NCBI GenBank assembly: GCA_025363505.1
Contig: JANYDV010000259.1
Location: 1 to 9,135, forward strand
Source: Bacteroidota bacterium
GTDB lineage: Bacteria; Bacteroidota; Ignavibacteria; Palsa-1295
DNA: 9,135 nt
Direction of reading: 5' to 3'
The notes below the pieces were generated by a model. The model did no database searches, was not told the DNA's origin, and saw nothing but the letters and a program-made list of their open reading frames with translations. Shown piece after piece: positions 5,854 to 9,135 of this stretch. Position numbers and translations under genes: made by a program. Numbering within the stretch: position 1 is the stretch's first letter; the number at the start of each line of letters is the position of its first letter.

Positions 5854-7599
5854 TTACTCGTGTCGCAGTAACCACAATTCCGAAGCAATTGCGGAGTGGT
5901 TATCTTGGGAGAATCTTACGAGAAGACTATCTCTTTTGCCAAGCGCAGTCCTGTGATTTATCGAACCATGGAAACGATCGACATCCAAAGCGGTTTGTAA
6001 AAACAAGTAATGACCACCCACGCTACGACACGAATCAAGCACTCGTGAAAGCACTACACTGTCTTCGAGATACCCAAGACGGATATCATTTCTTCCGAGC
6101 ACATCGAGATAAGAAAAAATAAATCCTTGAAGGAATGTGTACTGAGCATAGAGTTTGTACTCATCTTCTTTTGAGGTAAGATCATCGGCACTGCCAATGC
6201 CATAAAGACTCGGCGCAGTAACGACAATGTTTGCCCCGAGTGGGAGTATGTGCGACATCGTTTGTATTGCAGTGTTGGCATTACGTCTTGTACTTCTTAC
6301 ATCACGAAGGAGTTGCTCTTTTGCCTGGAGTTTTGGGAAAGAAATAAACATCACAGCGCAAACAGCAATCACACCGGCAGTGATAATACTATATCGTATG
6401 AGAGATGATTGAGTTTGAGACATATAATCTGAAACCCGCGCAAGAACAATGCTCGCTCCGCTTGCGCCAAGAATTGATAATAAAAAAGAAAGCTCGGCAA
6501 GCTGGGTTTTCACAAGCATCACCGTGATCAATAGTACCAAAGCATTTATCGAGGCAATCACTCCGAACAAAGAAAGTATTGACAGTCGTGTGTTACGATT
6601 ATTTCCGATCAGAGGGATAAAAATAAATATTAATAAGAATACAATAATGAGTAAGGGTTTATAAATCACCCATATAGTAGCTGTGAGAATGAGAAAAGGA
6701 ATGACGATCGTTTTGACACTTCGCCTACTTAACGATGAGAGCATAAGCCCCACCGCAGAAATACCAAGATACAGTATCAGTGGAATACTCGTTAATACTT
6801 CGCTGTAATATCGAATCCTGTCAGTAATAAAAAATTGTAGCTGCTGTGAAGAGATAGATGTAAAATGGAAAAAACGATTTTGTTTGGCTTGTGAAACCAA
6901 AAATAATTGGAGAGAGACTACAAGAAAAAAGATGTAGCATCCAATCCAAAGCGCTTTCGTTTTTGAGGGGAGCAGTTTCAAGTGAGAAAAAAACTCTTTG
7001 CGTTTGAGGATGATCGTCCCAATAAAAACGCCATGTATCAACAGGAGCGATGGTTCTTTGGTCATGGCGGCGAGTATGCCGATGATATTTGCAATGACCC
7101 AAAATCTTGTTCGGTGTTCGAATAGTGCTCGTAACCCAAAGTACCAAGCAATCGAGCAAAACATCATTTCCAGTGCAAACGTAATATCAGCATACCAAAA
7201 GAGAATATTCAGAATCGGTAGGAATGCAAGCCAATACCAAATTGAAGAAATATAGAGTGCAGAAGTTTGTTGACTGATATATCGTGCGGTGAGTCCTGTA
7301 AACCCAATTGCTGTCAAGAATGAACCGGCGAGCACAAAATGCCAAACCCAATAGTGGTCTATTCCGGCATAGTGAGTCAGCAACCAAAACGTTATTGAAA
7401 TTACCGGACGGACGCTCATAAATATCTCGCCGCGTTGGATATGAAAAGCATCCCAGATCGAATGATGCTGTGCCCATTGCATATACAGCACGTCATCGAG
7501 GCGGAACGGCATTTGGTAGCGTGTGATGATCGTGACGAGCATCGCAAGACCAAGCACGACCAGTGTGCTATCGAGAATGCTTCGGGTACGCTTGTCCAT
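5854..7599 (-). CDS. polytopic membrane protein, probable GT-C type glycosyltransferase
   Basis: The protein has 581 residues from the ATG at 7599 (a TTG directly before it, at 7602, would add one). It has roughly 12 hydrophobic membrane segments up to about residue 420, then a soluble C-terminal part of about 160 residues. After the first helix comes an acidic pair in FRLDDVLY (D35-D36) and then an Arg-Pro (R64-P65) before the next helix. An extracytoplasmic loop with Asp directly after helix 1 is typical of GT-C glycosyltransferases (PMT/ArnT/GT39-like), which transfer sugars from lipid-linked donors. The MTKEPSLLL segment (about 179-187) also resembles these families. Donor and acceptor cannot be inferred, and the family call is from topology and motifs only. 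It begins 6 nt after the stop of the DUF2231-like gene and is surely cotranscribed with it. It converges on the Omp85 gene with 13 nt between stop codons and no clear terminator. Confidence 0.7.
   Translation of the reverse strand: MDKRTRSILDSTLVVLGLAMLVTIITRYQMPFRLDDVLYMQWAQHHSIWDAFHIQRGEIFMSVRPVISITFWLLTHYAGIDHYWVWHFVLAGSFLTAIGFTGLTARYISQQTSALYISSIWYWLAFLPILNILFWYADITFALEMMFCSIAWYFGLRALFEHRTRFWVIANIIGILAAMTKEPSLLLIHGVFIGTIILKRKEFFSHLKLLPSKTKALWIGCYIFFLVVSLQLFLVSQAKQNRFFHFTSISSQQLQFFITDRIRYYSEVLTSIPLILYLGISAVGLMLSSLSRRSVKTIVIPFLILTATIWVIYKPLLIIVFLLIFIFIPLIGNNRNTRLSILSLFGVIASINALVLLITVMLVKTQLAELSFLLSILGASGASIVLARVSDYMSQTQSSLIRYSIITAGVIAVCAVMFISFPKLQAKEQLLRDVRSTRRNANTAIQTMSHILPLGANIVVTAPSLYGIGSADDLTSKEDEYKLYAQYTFLQGFIFSYLDVLGRNDIRLGYLEDSVVLSRVLDSCRSVGGHYLFLQTALDVDRFHGSINHRTALGKRDSLLVRFSQDNHSAIASELWLLRHE
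5869..5902. repeat. imperfect stem-loop in the 3' ends of the convergent genes
   Basis: TAACCAC (5869-5875) pairs with GTGGTTA (5896-5902), and after a 3-nt bulge TCCG (5879-5882) pairs with CGGA (5892-5895), leaving a 9-nt loop. It lies inside the last codons of the minus-strand membrane protein and starts 28 nt after the Omp85 stop on the + strand. There is no T-tract on either side. It might stabilise the Omp85 mRNA end, or be incidental. Confidence 0.25.
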
Positions 7600-7605
7600 C
7601 AACTA

Positions 7606-8133
7606 TTACTGACGGAACTCCGAAGTGTCGACTTTGATCGAGGGTGAATTTGCCGGAGGCGGTGTTGTCGGAAGGTGATTCATTTTTTCTACCGGTGCAA
7701 CGCCAACGCCATAGGTACGAACTAAACGAGTGCCAAGGAGGAGTGTTACGAATGTTAAGATTAATGAAATGGATTGGAGCGTCAGGTAAGCACCACGCAA
7801 TCCGGCGCCGTTTTCATTCGAAGAAAGTTTTTTTGCGAATGACATTCTAAAGATCAGAAGCACGAGCAATAAAATCGTCCAAAGGATCGAGATTGTTTTG
7901 TGAAACATTGCAAGTGTCGCGGCTTCCGGAGCAGCAGTCGTTGAGGTTTCTGCGGCAAAGCCTGTTAAGAGAGAAACCAACGCAAACAGAAAACCGAGAC
8001 GGACACTATTCCAGCCATAGTTCATGGCGCTTTCGTTTTGTTTCCTTCTTCCGATCATCTCGAAGATGATGCCAAGCATGATTAATGCTATAGTGAAATA
8101 GTTTGCAAGGGTGTGAATTTCGCCGATAGCCAT
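7606..8133 (-). CDS. DUF2231-like four-helix membrane protein
   Basis: This 175-residue integral membrane protein resembles the DUF2231 family of predicted membrane proteins, whose function is unknown. Four hydrophobic segments lie at about 10-28, 44-62, 80-97 and 116-135. A His precedes helix 1 (H7 in GEIHTLANYF) and another precedes helix 3 (H78 in AMFHKT). Family members carry similar His residues near the membrane, which has prompted ideas of metal or heme binding, unproven here. The conserved end GTRLVRTYGVGV (134-145) matches the family's glycine-rich LV-YG-GV ending. A Pro-rich hydrophilic tail follows. The ATG at 8133 lies only about 14 nt downstream of the predicted transcription start, with no Shine-Dalgarno sequence. 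The membrane glycosyltransferase-like gene follows after 6 nt. A functional link between the two is inference from the operon only. Confidence 0.7.
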   Translation of the reverse strand: MAIGEIHTLANYFTIALIMLGIIFEMIGRRKQNESAMNYGWNSVRLGFLFALVSLLTGFAAETSTTAAPEAATLAMFHKTISILWTILLLVLLIFRMSFAKKLSSNENGAGLRGAYLTLQSISLILTFVTLLLGTRLVRTYGVGVAPVEKMNHLPTTPPPANSPSIKVDTSEFRQ

Positions 8134-8153
8134 AGTCGTAAAAAATGATATTA

Positions 8154-8161
8154 CAAATTTA
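8154..8161 (-). promoter_or_regulatory. leftward -7 promoter element (TAAATTTG)
   Basis: On the minus strand 8161-8154 reads TAAATTTG, an exact TAnnTTTG match, 20 nt before the ATG at 8133. Transcription would start near 8147, giving a very short leader. The -33 region shows no clear TTTG. Confidence 0.5.
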
Positions 8162-8186
8162 AGCAGATTTTATATAAATGTATGAA

Positions 8187-8224
8187 GAACGAACATTACC
8201 GATGGATTGTATATTTGTTCGTTC
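8187..8224 (+). promoter_or_regulatory. 9-bp inverted repeat around the EamA promoter, candidate operator
   Basis: GAACGAACA (8187-8195) and TGTTCGTTC (8216-8224) are perfect inverted arms separated by 20 nt. Each arm is itself a tandem of GAAC or GTTC. The right arm covers the last two bases of the -7 element and the expected transcription start, and the left arm lies in the -33 region. This is a good position for a repressor that bridges the promoter. The regulator is unknown. Confidence 0.45.
8210..8217 (+). promoter_or_regulatory. rightward -7 promoter element (TATATTTG)
   Basis: TATATTTG is an exact TAnnTTTG match and identical to the element upstream of the NlpC/P60 gene (369-376). It lies 43 nt before the ATG at 8261, predicting a leader of about 37 nt. 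No clear -33 box is visible. Confidence 0.55.
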
Positions 8225-8260
8225 AAATCAAATAAGAGAACACGAGTAAAGAATTATTGA

Positions 8261-9135
8261 ATGCAAAAGATATCATCGATCAAGTTTTTTGCCCTCTATG
8301 CGATCATTTGCTTGATCTGGGGTTCGACGTGGCTTGTGATTCATCTGGGCAATGCAGCGGCGTTGCCACCTTTTTCTGCGGCAAGTCTCAGGTTCGTCAT
8401 TGCAGCATTTCTCTTGTGGGTCTATATTCTTTGGCGAAAGATTCCGTTACCACCGTCAGGCTCTCGATGGAAATCAGCGATTATTGTTGGCTTACTCAGC
8501 AATGGATTATCGTTTGGCATCGTCTATTTTACTTCGAGCTACGTGCCATCTGGGCTCGCATCGGTTGTCTTCGGGACTATGCCTCTCTGGACAGCGGTCA
8601 TAGCACATTATGGTTTGCCAACAGAGCGTTTATCTCGAACAAAGATCTATGGTATCGTTCTTGGTATTGTGGGCATTGTCATTATTTTCTTGCCACAGTT
8701 TGCATTGATCAAGAGTGAAACCGCGTGGGCATTGCCGGTATTACTTTTTGCGCCTATTGTCAGTGGATTGAGTGCGGTAATTACCAAAAAATCTACTCAG
8801 GAAATTCCTGCAGTCACACTCAATGCTATCACTACCTCAGTGGGGGCACTGACGCTCGGGCTGATGGCTCTTTGCAGTGAAAATGTTTTGGGTATTCAGC
8901 TTTCAGCGGGTCAACTTGTGCCAACGTTTTATCTCGCGATCTTCGGGACGATCATTACATTTGGGATTTACTTCAAGCTTATTAAAACCACCACCGCTGT
9001 AACGATGAGCTACGTTTCGATTATCACACCGGCGATCGCGGTATTGCTTGGGTGGATGATACTTGGCGAACAGCTTGATGTTTATGAAGTAGTTGGTACG
9101 CTCTTTGTCCTTTGTGGTGTTGCGATTTCGCTGAG
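8261..9135 (+). CDS. DMT-superfamily EamA transporter (3' end beyond window)
   Basis: This inner-membrane transporter of the drug/metabolite (EamA, formerly DUF6) family starts at ATG 8261, directly after an in-frame TGA at 8258-8260. It stays open for 291 codons to the window end. Members have ten helices in two repeated EamA halves, seen here at about 8-145 and 153-291. Typical motifs are the opening LIWGSTWLVI (18-27), the P-F-S-A-ASLRF segment (37-45) with its conserved Arg (R44), VPSGLASVVFGTMPLWTAV (95-113), TERLSRTKIYG (121-131), and in the second half TPAIAVLLGWMILGE (256-270) and the closing VVGTLFVLCGVAIS. Family length is about 290-310, so only a few codons should be missing. Substrates of the family include amino acids, nucleotide sugars and drugs and cannot be told here. 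There is no good Shine-Dalgarno sequence. Expression is probably from the promoter at 8210 under the inverted repeat. Confidence 0.9.
   Translation, partial: MQKISSIKFFALYAIICLIWGSTWLVIHLGNAAALPPFSAASLRFVIAAFLLWVYILWRKIPLPPSGSRWKSAIIVGLLSNGLSFGIVYFTSSYVPSGLASVVFGTMPLWTAVIAHYGLPTERLSRTKIYGIVLGIVGIVIIFLPQFALIKSETAWALPVLLFAPIVSGLSAVITKKSTQEIPAVTLNAITTSVGALTLGLMALCSENVLGIQLSAGQLVPTFYLAIFGTIITFGIYFKLIKTTTAVTMSYVSIITPAIAVLLGWMILGEQLDVYEVVGTLFVLCGVAISL

Noticed and set aside
5869..5902. Stem-loop as an intrinsic terminator for the Omp85 gene
   Set aside because: The stem is bulged and no T-tract follows on the + strand, so it is listed only as a stem-loop.
6821..7477. Alternative minus-strand frames of 112 and 96 codons within the GT-C-like gene
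   Set aside because: They are in a different frame from the continuous membrane protein, whose hydrophobic pattern and acidic motif are coherent. No frameshift is needed.
8257..8718. Open frame of 153 codons on the + strand with a TTG start
   Set aside because: It overlaps the EamA transporter in another frame. Its Cys/His/Trp-rich translation has no membrane pattern, while the frame from 8261 gives a textbook EamA protein.
1..9135. CRISPR array, insertion sequence, tRNA, phage or defence genes
   Set aside because: No regularly spaced repeats, transposase or integrase motifs, cloverleaf sequences or defence-protein motifs were found on either strand.

Overview
The window looks like an ordinary chromosomal stretch from a Gram-negative bacterium of the Bacteroidota/Chlorobi side of the FCB group, with Kapabacteria-like lineages a reasonable guess. 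Four observations support this. Exact TAnnTTTG promoter elements stand upstream of genes on both strands. Most genes lack a Shine-Dalgarno sequence. A short acidic DUF2795-type protein typical of Bacteroidota is present. The outer-membrane assembly protein has a Bacteroidota-style barrel motif. The placement rests on motifs read by eye, not on a phylogeny.

Left part (1-1492): a doubtful small secreted ORF (113-328) is followed by a promoter and an unusually structured leader of about 108 nt. The leader holds two stem-loops and a 12-codon mini-ORF with a good ribosome binding site. Next come an exported NlpC/P60 cell-wall peptidase (491-1435) and a strong intrinsic terminator (1458-1492).

Middle part (about 1493-5840, + strand): a tightly packed run of smpB (trans-translation), tyrS (tyrosyl-tRNA synthetase), a 76-residue DUF2795 protein and a BamA/TamA-like Omp85 protein whose reading frame overlaps the DUF2795 gene. 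Translation genes and an envelope-assembly gene may therefore share a transcript. A stem-loop with a T-tract near the DUF2795/Omp85 junction could attenuate it.

Right part (5854-9135): a minus-strand pair meets the Omp85 gene tail to tail with only 13 nt between stop codons. The pair is a four-helix DUF2231-like membrane protein (8133-7606) followed by a large polytopic membrane protein resembling GT-C glycosyltransferases (7599-5854). A 127-nt divergent intergenic region (8134-8260) then holds one TAnnTTTG element per strand and a 9-bp inverted repeat around the rightward one. It drives a DMT/EamA transporter gene that runs off the window end.

There is no CRISPR array, mobile element, phage gene, tRNA or rRNA that I can support, and I see no clear new multi-gene system. 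The points most worth checking are the NlpC/P60 leader, the palindrome at the smpB start, the operator-like repeat before the EamA gene, and the overlap and attenuator at the Omp85 start.
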